14,919 nucleotides of DNA from an uncultured Ruminococcus sp. GTDB lineage: Bacteria > Bacillota > Clostridia > Oscillospirales > Ruminococcaceae. Below the pieces are notes generated by a model. That model saw only the letters and a program-made list of their open reading frames with translations, was not told the DNA's origin and searched no databases. Made by a program: the position numbers and the translations under genes. Below are positions 7,671 through 13,666 of this stretch, piece by piece; position 1 is the first letter of the stretch, and every line of letters starts with the position of its first letter. The stretch is from assembly GCA_947167535.1 (NCBI GenBank), contig CAMVIL010000008.1:1-14919 (forward strand), written 5' to 3'.

Positions 7671-8678
7671 TTATTCCTTGTGATCTTCCTTCCAATCCTC
7701 AAGTCTTGCCTGCTCGGACATAGCACTTACGGGATTGAACGCCATATTGCTGCTGAACTCGCCGTTCTTGGTAACGCTCAGGGTGATATTAGTAAAGGAA
7801 GGCTCGCCGTTTGCAACGAACACCTTGCTCAGCTCCATGATCTGCTTGATGATCTCGACTCTGTTCTTCTGAGCCTCTTCCTTGTCCATCTCAAAGCGGT
7901 CGAACATATCATCGCCGTCGATGATCTCGCCGTCGTTCATTATCATGCGGTTGAAATAGAAGACGCCGTTCTCGTTGTTCTCTGCATAGAAGTAGGCTAC
8001 CTTGTAGTCTGCGTCGTCAGGCAGGAAGCTGAAAAACTCGGTGCCGAGAGCCTCGTAGATCGTCTTAGCCTGAGTCTGGATCTCCTCCAGCTTCTCCTGA
8101 GGAATGTCTCTGGGAGCGGGTCTCAGGTCGGTCTTCTCGACCATCTCGCGCCATCTGCCGTAGCGGATATCCTCTTCGCCTTCAACGAGGGGCTCGGAAG
8201 TGATGTCCACCTTCACCTGACCGTCGTTCATCATAACGAGGGATACAGCGTTGCAAGGCTTCTTGGTGAACGCCTCTGCCGACTTGCGGAAAAGGAAGAA
8301 CGCCTGCTGGAGCCTGTCCTCTCTCGACACCATGTCGGGAAGGCTCATGCCTGTCCTCTCGGGGATATCGGACTTCTCAAGGAACTGTCCCCTTGTAGTA
8401 AAGCAGCAGAGGTCGTCGACATAGCCCTCACTCTGCAGCTCTGCATAGTAGTAACCTATAAGCATCTGCTGCGGGAACAGCACTCTCACGCGCTGAGCCA
8501 GCAGTACAACTCTTTCCTGAAAAAGCTCCTCGGGAGCCATGGTGCTCTCGTCCTTAACGGGCGCTTCTTCCTCCTCGCCCTCCTCAGTCAGAGCCTCTTC
8601 CTCTTCCTGCTTCTGGTTGAGCAGTTCCTCGAGATCCTCGGTCTCAGCGTCCTGTTTTTTCTTGCCAAATAAAGCCAT
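7671..8678 (-). CDS. Acidic protein with two YezG/DUF600-like halves
   Basis: A 335-residue soluble protein. It starts with MALFGKKKQ and then a very acidic, Glu-rich tail to about residue 48. Two similar halves follow, about 50-180 and 200-335. Each has a hydrophobic strand pair after a 'FP' or 'LP' turn (GYYYAELQSEG versus VAYFYAENNENG) and ends in an [S/T]L...NDG or KNG strand, then RW or DW and acidic residues. The second half resembles the DUF600/YezG family, whose Bacillus member is an immunity protein to a YeeF-type toxin. That is a by-eye call of moderate certainty. No toxin gene is nearby, so an immunity role is not supported here. The ATG follows GGAGAGAG, 20 nt after the Cys4 mini-protein gene, in the flippase operon. 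Confidence 0.7.
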   Translation of the reverse strand: MALFGKKKQDAETEDLEELLNQKQEEEEALTEEGEEEEAPVKDESTMAPEELFQERVVLLAQRVRVLFPQQMLIGYYYAELQSEGYVDDLCCFTTRGQFLEKSDIPERTGMSLPDMVSREDRLQQAFFLFRKSAEAFTKKPCNAVSLVMMNDGQVKVDITSEPLVEGEEDIRYGRWREMVEKTDLRPAPRDIPQEKLEEIQTQAKTIYEALGTEFFSFLPDDADYKVAYFYAENNENGVFYFNRMIMNDGEIIDGDDMFDRFEMDKEEAQKNRVEIIKQIMELSKVFVANGEPSFTNITLSVTKNGEFSSNMAFNPVSAMSEQARLEDWKEDHKE

Positions 8679-8698
8679 TGTGCTCTCTCCAATCCAAA

Positions 8699-8887
8699 TT
8701 AATTTTGCTTCCTCACCACTGCATATTCGTCGCCGTTGCGGTAAAACCTGCAGGAGCTGCTGCCTTTCGAGAAGCTTCCGCGAAGCTCCATCTCATAAAC
8801 ATCGTCCTCGTCCATATCGGCGGTGCAGTAGTATTCTTCGTATTCCTCGTCGTATGCGTAATACGCACAGTCATCGCACTGTGCCAA
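8699..8887 (-). CDS. Cys4 mini-protein, DUF6472-like
   Basis: A 62-residue, Tyr- and Asp/Glu-rich protein with four cysteines, C4, C7, C21 and C46, spaced like a small zinc-binding knuckle. It ends in DEYAVVRKQN. From memory this matches the clostridial DUF6472 family, which has no known function. The start is TTG at 8885-8887. A GAGGTG ribosome binding site lies inside the last codons and stop of the upstream 45-residue gene, so translation is probably coupled. The family's CxxC right after the N-terminus supports this start. Metal binding is inferred from the cysteine pattern. Confidence 0.78.
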   Translation of the reverse strand: MAQCDDCAYYAYDEEYEEYYCTADMDEDDVYEMELRGSFSKGSSSCRFYRNGDEYAVVRKQN

Positions 8888-8890
8888 AGC

Positions 8891-9028
8891 TCACACCTCG
8901 ACTACCTTCCTGTCAACGGGGAAGTATTTCTTGTTCTCCGCAAAAAAGAAGTGTGTGACAACAGCCGCCGCTGCAAGCAGCGCCGTAACAACGCCTATCA
9001 CCGCAAAAACTTTGACCGCTGTTTTCAT
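8891..9028 (-). CDS. Small single-TM protein (45 residues)
   Basis: A 45-residue protein starting MKTAVKVFAVIGVV, with one hydrophobic helix at about residues 6-30 and a short charged tail KKYFPVDRKVVEV. The frame stays open upstream to 9076, but the ATG at 9026-9028 has a good AAGGAGT site and a typical short basic N-terminus, so it is preferred. It lies 13 nt after the PC4-like gene and 3 nt before the Cys4 mini-protein gene, which indicates an operon. No family is recognised; a membrane anchor or small partner subunit is possible. Confidence 0.65.
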   Translation of the reverse strand: MKTAVKVFAVIGVVTALLAAAAVVTHFFFAENKKYFPVDRKVVEV

Positions 9029-9041
9029 AGCGTTACTCCTT

Positions 9042-9293
9042 TCAGACAAAAGCGTCCTCGTCGATATCGTCGTCAAGCTCCTCGCCGTTGAGAAGCTTTC
9101 TCAGCGCGTCCACCTCTTCCTCGGTGAGGGTAACGCCCTTGCCCATGCGGGTGTGATCGGGGTTCCACTCGCGGATATCCCACTTGGGCTCCCTCTCGTT
9201 CCAGCTTATCTTGTTAAGCTCCTTAGTCCAGCCTCTCGCGTTCTGCGAGAGCACACCGAAATGCTCGGTGATCTCAAACTTTAATTCTGCCAT
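9042..9293 (-). CDS. YdbC/PC4-like nucleic-acid-binding protein
   Basis: An 83-residue protein matching the bacterial PC4 homologue YdbC (structure known from Lactococcus) in its key blocks: LKFEITEHFGVLS, GWTKELNKISWN, PKWDIREWNPDH and MGKGVTLTEEE. PC4-fold proteins bind single-stranded DNA or RNA as dimers. The tail after residue 70 is strongly acidic (DDDIDEDAF). The ATG follows AAGGAG. It lies 33 nt downstream of the flippase gene with no hairpin between, so the two are very probably co-transcribed. The family assignment is firm; its cellular task is not known to me. Confidence 0.9.
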   Translation of the reverse strand: MAELKFEITEHFGVLSQNARGWTKELNKISWNEREPKWDIREWNPDHTRMGKGVTLTEEEVDALRKLLNGEELDDDIDEDAFV

Positions 9294-9326
9294 TTCAAAC
9301 TGCTCCTTTATCTTTATTGTTATAGT

Positions 9327-11228
9327 TTACCTGTTTTTTATCTTGTCATAAGCCTGTTCTCCAAGCTCGACTGCCTTTGAAAAATGCGTCGCCGTCGCTA
9401 TCAGGAGTATCACTATGCCCGAGAACACCCCCGTCCATGTGCCGCCTATCTTCCACGCCGTCCCGATAAAGCAGAGACTGCCGAGGAAAGAGGTCACCGC
9501 GTCGGGTCTCCTCAGATAGTCAAGCGACAGCAGCACCAGAAGCGCCAGACATCCGTATGCCGCGCCCCAGCTCGCCCACAGCGTCAGGAATATACCCGCC
9601 GCACCGCCGAGCTTGATGAGATCCTTGCCGGACATCGCGCCGAATGCCGCCGCAAACGCGAAAGCCAGCAGACAGGTAGCAGTCAGTACGATGTGGTAAT
9701 ACCAGCATACCACCGAAAAAGCCGCCGCCGCGACTCCCGCCGCTATCAGCTTCTTCTCGCCGATGCTCAGAAGCAGATCGGATATCTTCTCGGGAGCGAT
9801 AGCCAGCACAGCTTTCCAGACCGGCTGAACGTTCAGCGCAAGTATCACCGCGAACATCACGGGGAGCACAAACATCGCCGCCGTGTGCATGGTCTCGCTG
9901 GTGTGCTGTGTGACGCTCACTACCGTCATGACAAGCAGAAGCGAGCTGTTGAGTATCAGCTTTTTGAGCCTCAGGTCAAAGGGCACTATCGTCCGCGAAT
10001 CGTATGCTCTAACCGCAAACACCGCCACATAGGAAACGACAGTGGTGATGGGCGGTCCGAAGAGCCCTATCCTCGGTATCAGTATGATGTTCAGCGTGAT
10101 GTTGATAACGCCCGCTACAAGACTCGTCACCAGCGAGCGCTTGGTCTTGTTGGACGCCAGATATATCGAACCCATAAAGGTGGTACAGCAGGAGAATATG
10201 CAGGAGTATATGAGTATCGGCGCATACATGGCGCTCTCCCATACGTCCTTGCCCATCCATATCTGAGTCAGCGGAGCGCATATCATCAGACAGCCCGCCG
10301 CAAGTATATAAAGCAGGCACTGGTTCAGATGGAACACGTTGCTGTAAAACCTGTCCCTGTTCTTTGACTTGTCCTCCATAATGGCGGACATATTCCACGC
10401 CTGCCCGAACATCAGGTATACGGTAGACACAAGGTTCGCTATCTTGTAGGAAGCCGAGAGTATGCCGTTCCTGTCCGAGCCGAGATAGTGTGTGGTCATG
10501 AATGAGTCGGAGCTGTTGGTGATGAGCCACATTATCTGCGCGGGGATCAGCGGCAGTGAGTAGCTTATCATCAGCTTCAGCATCTTCCTGTCGATGTGCC
10601 TGATGTCGATGTATCTCCACAGCCGCGCCGCAAACATCATGAATACGGTAGACATAGCGTCCGCCGCGATTATCGACCAGAGATATCCCACGTTGCCCAT
10701 CTTGAGCACTACTATAAAGAGGATAGTGCCGACAAGCGTCAGCGCCGAGTTGACTATCGCCGTTATCGCGAACAGAAGCACCTTGTCCAGCGCCCGCAGG
10801 AAGTTGGAATACACCAGCTTTATCGAGGCGCAGAAAATATAGATGAATATCAGCAGAGAGTAGTTGTGCAGATACTTGTCCGCCACACCGGTGACGGCGA
10901 CTATCGGGAGCACCACCGCCAGCACCGCCAGACCCGCCGCACAGGCGACGTTGGCGATGGAGAAGACCTGCTTTTTGTCGTAAGCCTTGTCAAGCCCGAA
11001 CCTCACCACCGACTCGCTTATGGTCAGCGTGACTATCGGGATGAGCCAGTTGGCTATCTGCTGGAGAACGTCGTTGACTCCAAGCTCTGCTCTGGTCAGA
11101 TAGTTCGTGTAGACGTTGACCAGAAGGATTATCAGCAGCTTCGAGCTGAAGGACCCCAGTGCAAACAGCAGCGTGTTGGATACCAGCTTTTTGTATCCCG
11201 AGCTGCCTGCGGTACTTTCAGATGACAT
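9327..11228 (-). CDS. Oligosaccharide flippase (MOP/Wzx-type) with extra C-terminal membrane region
   Basis: A 633-residue polytopic membrane protein. Residues 1 to about 480 look like a polysaccharide-biosynthesis flippase of the MOP superfamily (Wzx/SpoVB-like), with the N-terminal LVSNTLLFALGSFSSKLLIILL helix, the TNYLTRAELG loop near 41-50 and many later TM helices. Such proteins move lipid-linked sugars across the membrane. Typical members have about 450-520 residues. This one carries roughly 140 further residues (about 490-633) with about five more hydrophobic segments and ends in a charged tail. It heads an operon with a PC4-like protein and small proteins. There are no glycosyltransferase genes next to it, so its sugar substrate is unknown. 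The ATG at 11226-11228 has a modest AAAGGAAAG site. Confidence 0.85.
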   Translation of the reverse strand: MSSESTAGSSGYKKLVSNTLLFALGSFSSKLLIILLVNVYTNYLTRAELGVNDVLQQIANWLIPIVTLTISESVVRFGLDKAYDKKQVFSIANVACAAGLAVLAVVLPIVAVTGVADKYLHNYSLLIFIYIFCASIKLVYSNFLRALDKVLLFAITAIVNSALTLVGTILFIVVLKMGNVGYLWSIIAADAMSTVFMMFAARLWRYIDIRHIDRKMLKLMISYSLPLIPAQIMWLITNSSDSFMTTHYLGSDRNGILSASYKIANLVSTVYLMFGQAWNMSAIMEDKSKNRDRFYSNVFHLNQCLLYILAAGCLMICAPLTQIWMGKDVWESAMYAPILIYSCIFSCCTTFMGSIYLASNKTKRSLVTSLVAGVINITLNIILIPRIGLFGPPITTVVSYVAVFAVRAYDSRTIVPFDLRLKKLILNSSLLLVMTVVSVTQHTSETMHTAAMFVLPVMFAVILALNVQPVWKAVLAIAPEKISDLLLSIGEKKLIAAGVAAAAFSVVCWYYHIVLTATCLLAFAFAAAFGAMSGKDLIKLGGAAGIFLTLWASWGAAYGCLALLVLLSLDYLRRPDAVTSFLGSLCFIGTAWKIGGTWTGVFSGIVILLIATATHFSKAVELGEQAYDKIKNR

Positions 11229-11302
11229 AAGTCGAATACTTTCCTTTCATTCCCCGCCGCATTTCGGCGGTCATTTCCTTTTAATATATGGTATCAGACT
11301 TT

Positions 11303-11331
11303 ATTATACCACACTTGAATAATAAATGCAA
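11303..11331 (-). promoter_or_regulatory. Promoter of the flippase operon
   Basis: On the minus strand, -10 TATAAT (11303-11308) is perfect and has the extended TGn element in front. A 17-nt spacer separates it from -35 TTGCAT (11326-11331). It leaves a leader of about 70 nt. Confidence 0.8.
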
Positions 11332-11455
11332 TAGTTTTCAACGGGCTTTTTCAAGTTCAACATATAGCTATTATAAACATTTGTGAAATATAAACAAAAA
11401 GACCATGGTCAATTGATATAAAGTTACGATTTTGATTTTTTTGCTTAAATTCTCT

Positions 11456-11483
11456 TTGACAATTTCAGATTTTGTGGTAAAAT
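11456..11483 (+). promoter_or_regulatory. Promoter of the minD-like gene
   Basis: Perfect -35 TTGACA (11456-11461), a 16-nt spacer ending in TGTGG, and -10 TAAAAT (11478-11483). It predicts a transcript starting near 11490 and a 5' leader of about 108 nt. Confidence 0.8.
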
Positions 11484-11499
11484 ATATATTAGGTAACAC

Positions 11500-11593
11500 T
11501 AGATTCTGATGACCGCTGTGGGGTAATGGATATCCTGCTGCGGTTTGTGAGGTCTCATGACGACCTTGCATATAGTACGAAAGGGGCAATCTA
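11500..11593 (+). ncRNA. Possible structured leader of the minD-like gene
   Basis: Pairings visible in the untranslated leader are a closing helix TAGATT/AATCTA (11500-11505 with 11588-11593), a stem ACCGC/GCGGT (11512-11516 with 11540-11544) and a stem AGGTC/GACCT (11550-11554 with 11562-11566). The ribosome binding site AAAGGGG (11580-11586) abuts the closing helix, so folding could affect translation. The helices are short and I recognise no riboswitch family, so this may be chance. Confidence 0.3.
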
Positions 11594-11597
11594 ATTT

Positions 11598-12338
11598 ATG
11601 TCTAAGATCATTGCGGTAACCTCAGGTAAGGGAGGTACGGGCAAGTCGTCTATCAGCGCCTGCCTCGGCTATGCACTCGCAAAGCAGGGCAACAGAACTC
11701 TGATAATAGAGCTCGACTTCGGTCTGCGCTGTATGGATATCATGCTCGGTATGCAGGGCAACATCACTTATGACCTCGGCGATGTACTTGAAGGCACCTG
11801 CGATGTAAATAAGGCTACAACCACCGTTAAGCTCGCTAACAACCTTTCGGTGCTCTGCGCTCCGTCCGATCCCTTCGTTCAGCTCAAGGCTGAGGATATC
11901 GAGAGGATCACTTCCGAAATGAGAAAGTACTTTGAATACATCATCATTGACACCTCCGCAGGTATCAACGGTTCGGTATTCGATATCGTTACTAACTCCG
12001 ACCTTATCCTTATAGTTACTACCCCCGACCCTGTTTGCGTCCGCGACGGCAGAATGATGTCGGATGAGTTCTATAAGAGAGGCAACCAGAAGCAGAGACT
12101 TATAATCAACAAGGCAAACACCCGCATCTTCGAGTATGAAGAGATGGACGACCTTGACGCTATTATAGACACCGTCGGCGTACAGCTTCTCGGCGTTATC
12201 CCCGAAGACAGCGCTATCCCGCTGGCTACCGGCAAGGGCGCTCCCCTTTCCTCCAGCTCTCAGGGCTTCCTCGCATTCTCCGCGATCTCCCGAAGGATCA
12301 AGGGCGAGCATATCCCGCTGTCTATCAAGGCCAAGTAA
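11598..12338 (+). CDS. MinD/ParA-like P-loop ATPase
   Basis: A 246-residue deviant-Walker ATPase of the MinD/ParA group. The P-loop is GKGGTGKSS (10-18), with signature lysine K11 and K16. The A' motif is IIELDFGLRCMD with D40, close to MinD's DIGLRN. Walker B is IIIDTSAGI with D118, and VGVQLLGVIPEDSAIP near 193-208 is typical of MinD. MinD proteins dimerise with ATP on the membrane and position the division site with MinC. Here the C-terminus ends ISRRIKGEHIPLSIKAK, lacking the clear amphipathic membrane-targeting helix of true MinD (FLKRLFG type), and no minC or minE is adjacent. It should therefore be called MinD-like. The ATG follows AAAGGGG, and the gene is followed by the methylglyoxal-synthase-like gene, probably in one transcript. 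Confidence 0.88.
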   Translation: MSKIIAVTSGKGGTGKSSISACLGYALAKQGNRTLIIELDFGLRCMDIMLGMQGNITYDLGDVLEGTCDVNKATTTVKLANNLSVLCAPSDPFVQLKAEDIERITSEMRKYFEYIIIDTSAGINGSVFDIVTNSDLILIVTTPDPVCVRDGRMMSDEFYKRGNQKQRLIINKANTRIFEYEEMDDLDAIIDTVGVQLLGVIPEDSAIPLATGKGAPLSSSSQGFLAFSAISRRIKGEHIPLSIKAK

Positions 12339-12465
12339 TACGCATCTGCGGCACGGGGCTGAGTAAGCCTCAACTTGTGCGCAGGACAACATTTTTTAGA
12401 CTTATCGGCGCCGATATTTCCGGCGCGGCTGTAATCAAGCTGACAATGTATTTGGGGTGATCATT
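12339..12465 (+). other. Spacer between the minD-like and mgsA-like genes, with stem-loops
   Basis: The spacer holds a stem-loop at 12351-12380 (GCAC/GTGC outer pairs, GGGGCT with AGCCTC inner pairs) followed 12 nt later by a T6 run at 12392-12397. A second hairpin, GCGCCG (12408-12413) with CGGCGC (12421-12426), follows. The first could be a weak terminator or attenuator. No small gene is convincing here. Confidence 0.35.
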
Positions 12466-12873
12466 TTGAATATTGCGCTTATAGCACACGATACCAAAAA
12501 GGAACTGATGGTGCAGTTCTGCATAGCATACTGCGGCGTACTCAGCCGTCATGACCTTTGTGCTACGGGAACCACAGGAAAGCTGGTTTCCGAAGCCACG
12601 GGACTCAGGATACAGCGCTACATGAGCGGCGTTCAGGGCGGTGCTCAGCAGATAGCGGCACGTATCTCCTGCAACGAGATAGACCTGCTGCTCATCTTCC
12701 GCGACCCTATCTCCGCAAAGCCTCAGGAACCGAATGACGCAACGCTGCTCAGACTTTGCGATGTTCACAATATCCCCGTGGCAACAAATATAGCTACCGC
12801 CGAGGCGCTTATCCACGCCCTCGACCGCGGCGACCTTGACTGGCGTAACATCGTCAATCCGGGGATCTCTTGA
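12466..12873 (+). CDS. Methylglyoxal synthase-like protein lacking catalytic residues
   Basis: A 135-residue protein aligned without gaps to MgsA in its core: IALIAHDTKK, ATGTTGKL, MSGVQGGAQQ, IFRDPISAKPQEPND, LLRLCDV and IPVATN. MgsA turns dihydroxyacetone phosphate into methylglyoxal. The phosphate-binding residues K12, T34, T36, T37, S54 and G55 are kept, as are H8, D9 and D80. The catalytic base Asp71 (E. coli numbering) is Ala (A60, codon GCT at 12643), His98 is Gln (Q87) and Asp101 is Asn (N90). The codons were read directly from the sequence. It therefore probably does not make methylglyoxal. The start is TTG at 12466, placed 5 nt after GGGGTGA; a GTG at 12457 in the same frame lies inside that binding site. 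It follows the MinD-like gene and ends in a strong terminator. Confidence 0.88.
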   Translation: MNIALIAHDTKKELMVQFCIAYCGVLSRHDLCATGTTGKLVSEATGLRIQRYMSGVQGGAQQIAARISCNEIDLLLIFRDPISAKPQEPNDATLLRLCDVHNIPVATNIATAEALIHALDRGDLDWRNIVNPGIS

Positions 12874-12886
12874 TAAAAGATTTTTC

Positions 12887-12915
12887 AAAGCCGTCTCTTG
12901 TGGGACGGCTTTTTT
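12887..12915 (+). terminator. Intrinsic terminator after the mgsA-like gene
   Basis: A perfect 9-bp stem, AAAGCCGTC (12887-12895) with its complement (12904-12912), an 8-nt loop and a T6 tract (12910-12915). It starts 13 nt after the mgsA-like stop and ends just before the ydcF ribosome binding site. Confidence 0.9.
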
Positions 12916-12931
12916 GTTTGGAGGTGACACC

Positions 12932-13531
12932 ATGCGTCTGACGGAACTTACCGAAGAAGCTCTCACCGATGAGCTTATCGACAGGCTGATCTTTGACCGC
13001 AGCTTCTTCTATAACGGCGGGAAAGCCGATATCATAATGGTGCTGGGCAGCAGGAAGGGCTGCAAACACCGCGTCCCCGCTGCAGCTGAGATATTCCGCG
13101 CAGGGGGAGCGCCTCTGCTGCTGTTCTGCGGCGGCAAGGTGCAGGATACCCCGCTGGGACATATGGCGGAGTACATCTCAATGCTCAGAGCCGCCGATTC
13201 GCTGGGCGTCCCGCGGGATGTCATCATCACCGAGGAACGCTCCCTCACCACCGAGGAGAACTTCGCCTTTGCCCGCAAGATACTCGAAGAACAGCTGCCA
13301 CAGTGCAGGAACATCATTCTTGTCACCGCTCACTACCATATGCGGCGGGCTCTGCTGATGGCGGAGCGCGGTCTGCAGGGATACAACATCATCCCCGCCG
13401 CCGCCCTGTCGGGAAGCTGCACCGCCGACGGCTGGAAACTCACCGAAAGAAGCCGGGCCAAAGCCCGCGAAGAAGCCCTGAAACTGCGCTGGTACGCCGA
13501 GCAGGGCCGCATCGATGATATGGAGGTATGA
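12932..13531 (+). CDS. YdcF-family protein (DUF218, ElyC/SanA-like)
   Basis: A 199-residue protein of the DUF218 (ElyC/SanA/YdcF) family. Landmarks are DIIMVLGSRKGCKHRVPAAA (33-52), a strand ending FCGGK (65-69), the TTEEN motif (106-110) and VTAHYHMRRALLMAERGL (131-148). There is no signal peptide or membrane helix, so this is the soluble, cytoplasmic YdcF type rather than membrane-bound ElyC or SanA. E. coli YdcF is reported to bind S-adenosylmethionine; its biochemical role is unsettled. The frame runs open from 12836, but the ATG at 12932-12934 has an ideal GGAGGTGA site 4 nt upstream, so it is the start. The gene follows the terminator at 12887-12915 with only 19 nt between, so its transcription depends on read-through or on an upstream internal promoter. 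Confidence 0.85.
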   Translation: MRLTELTEEALTDELIDRLIFDRSFFYNGGKADIIMVLGSRKGCKHRVPAAAEIFRAGGAPLLLFCGGKVQDTPLGHMAEYISMLRAADSLGVPRDVIITEERSLTTEENFAFARKILEEQLPQCRNIILVTAHYHMRRALLMAERGLQGYNIIPAAALSGSCTADGWKLTERSRAKAREEALKLRWYAEQGRIDDMEV

Positions 13532-13593
13532 CAAGCTCCGTTAACGGTCGGCTTTCCAGCTTTTGTATAAGTCGTAAAAAATCAAAAAAGGGC

Positions 13594-13622
13594 TTGCAAA
13601 TTCCACCGAAATGATGTATAAT
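13594..13622 (+). promoter_or_regulatory. Promoter of the second SGNH lipoprotein gene
   Basis: -35 TTGCAA (13594-13599), a 17-nt spacer and a perfect -10 TATAAT (13617-13622). It gives a short leader of about 38 nt to the ATG at 13667. Confidence 0.82.
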
Positions 13623-13666
13623 AACTTTATATAGGAAAGTAAATTCTTATGAAAGGATCGAAAAAT

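Larger units (their letters stand above)
11229..11597. other. Divergent intergenic region between flippase and minD-like genes
   Basis: This 369-bp AT-rich gap carries back-to-back promoters: the flippase promoter at 11303-11331 and the minD-like promoter at 11456-11483, about 125 bp apart. A structured leader candidate occupies the right side. A 10-bp palindrome, GACCATGGTC at 11401-11410, lies between the promoters and could be an operator. No coding sequence is convincing here. Confidence 0.7.

Noticed and set aside
7671..8887. Toxin-antitoxin or polymorphic-toxin immunity locus
   Set aside because: The YezG-like halves suggested it, but no nuclease or LXG-type toxin gene is adjacent, and the neighbours look like housekeeping or envelope genes.
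11500..11520. Fluoride-riboswitch-like CTGATGACC
   Set aside because: The required upstream GGNGATGG half and the pseudoknot partner are absent.
11506..11582. Hammerhead ribozyme: the leader contains CTGATGA and a later GAAA
   Set aside because: Stem II cannot form directly between these boxes (C would face C at the first pair), and there is no space for stem III and a cleavage site between GAAA and the closing helix. Chance match.
12339..12465. Remnant of minE between the minD-like and mgsA-like genes
   Set aside because: The frame ending at 12460 shows no MinE-like residues and lacks a normal start; the spacer is too short.
12836..12931. Upstream start of the YdcF frame at 12836
   Set aside because: It would run through the terminator hairpin and overlap the mgsA-like gene; the ATG at 12932 has an ideal ribosome binding site.
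11622..12966. Minus-strand open frames opposite the minD-like and mgsA-like genes
   Set aside because: Shadows; the plus-strand genes show complete motifs.
13535..13568. Terminator after the YdcF gene
   Set aside because: Only a 5-bp outer stem around a 10-bp palindrome with a weak T run; not convincing enough to list as a feature.
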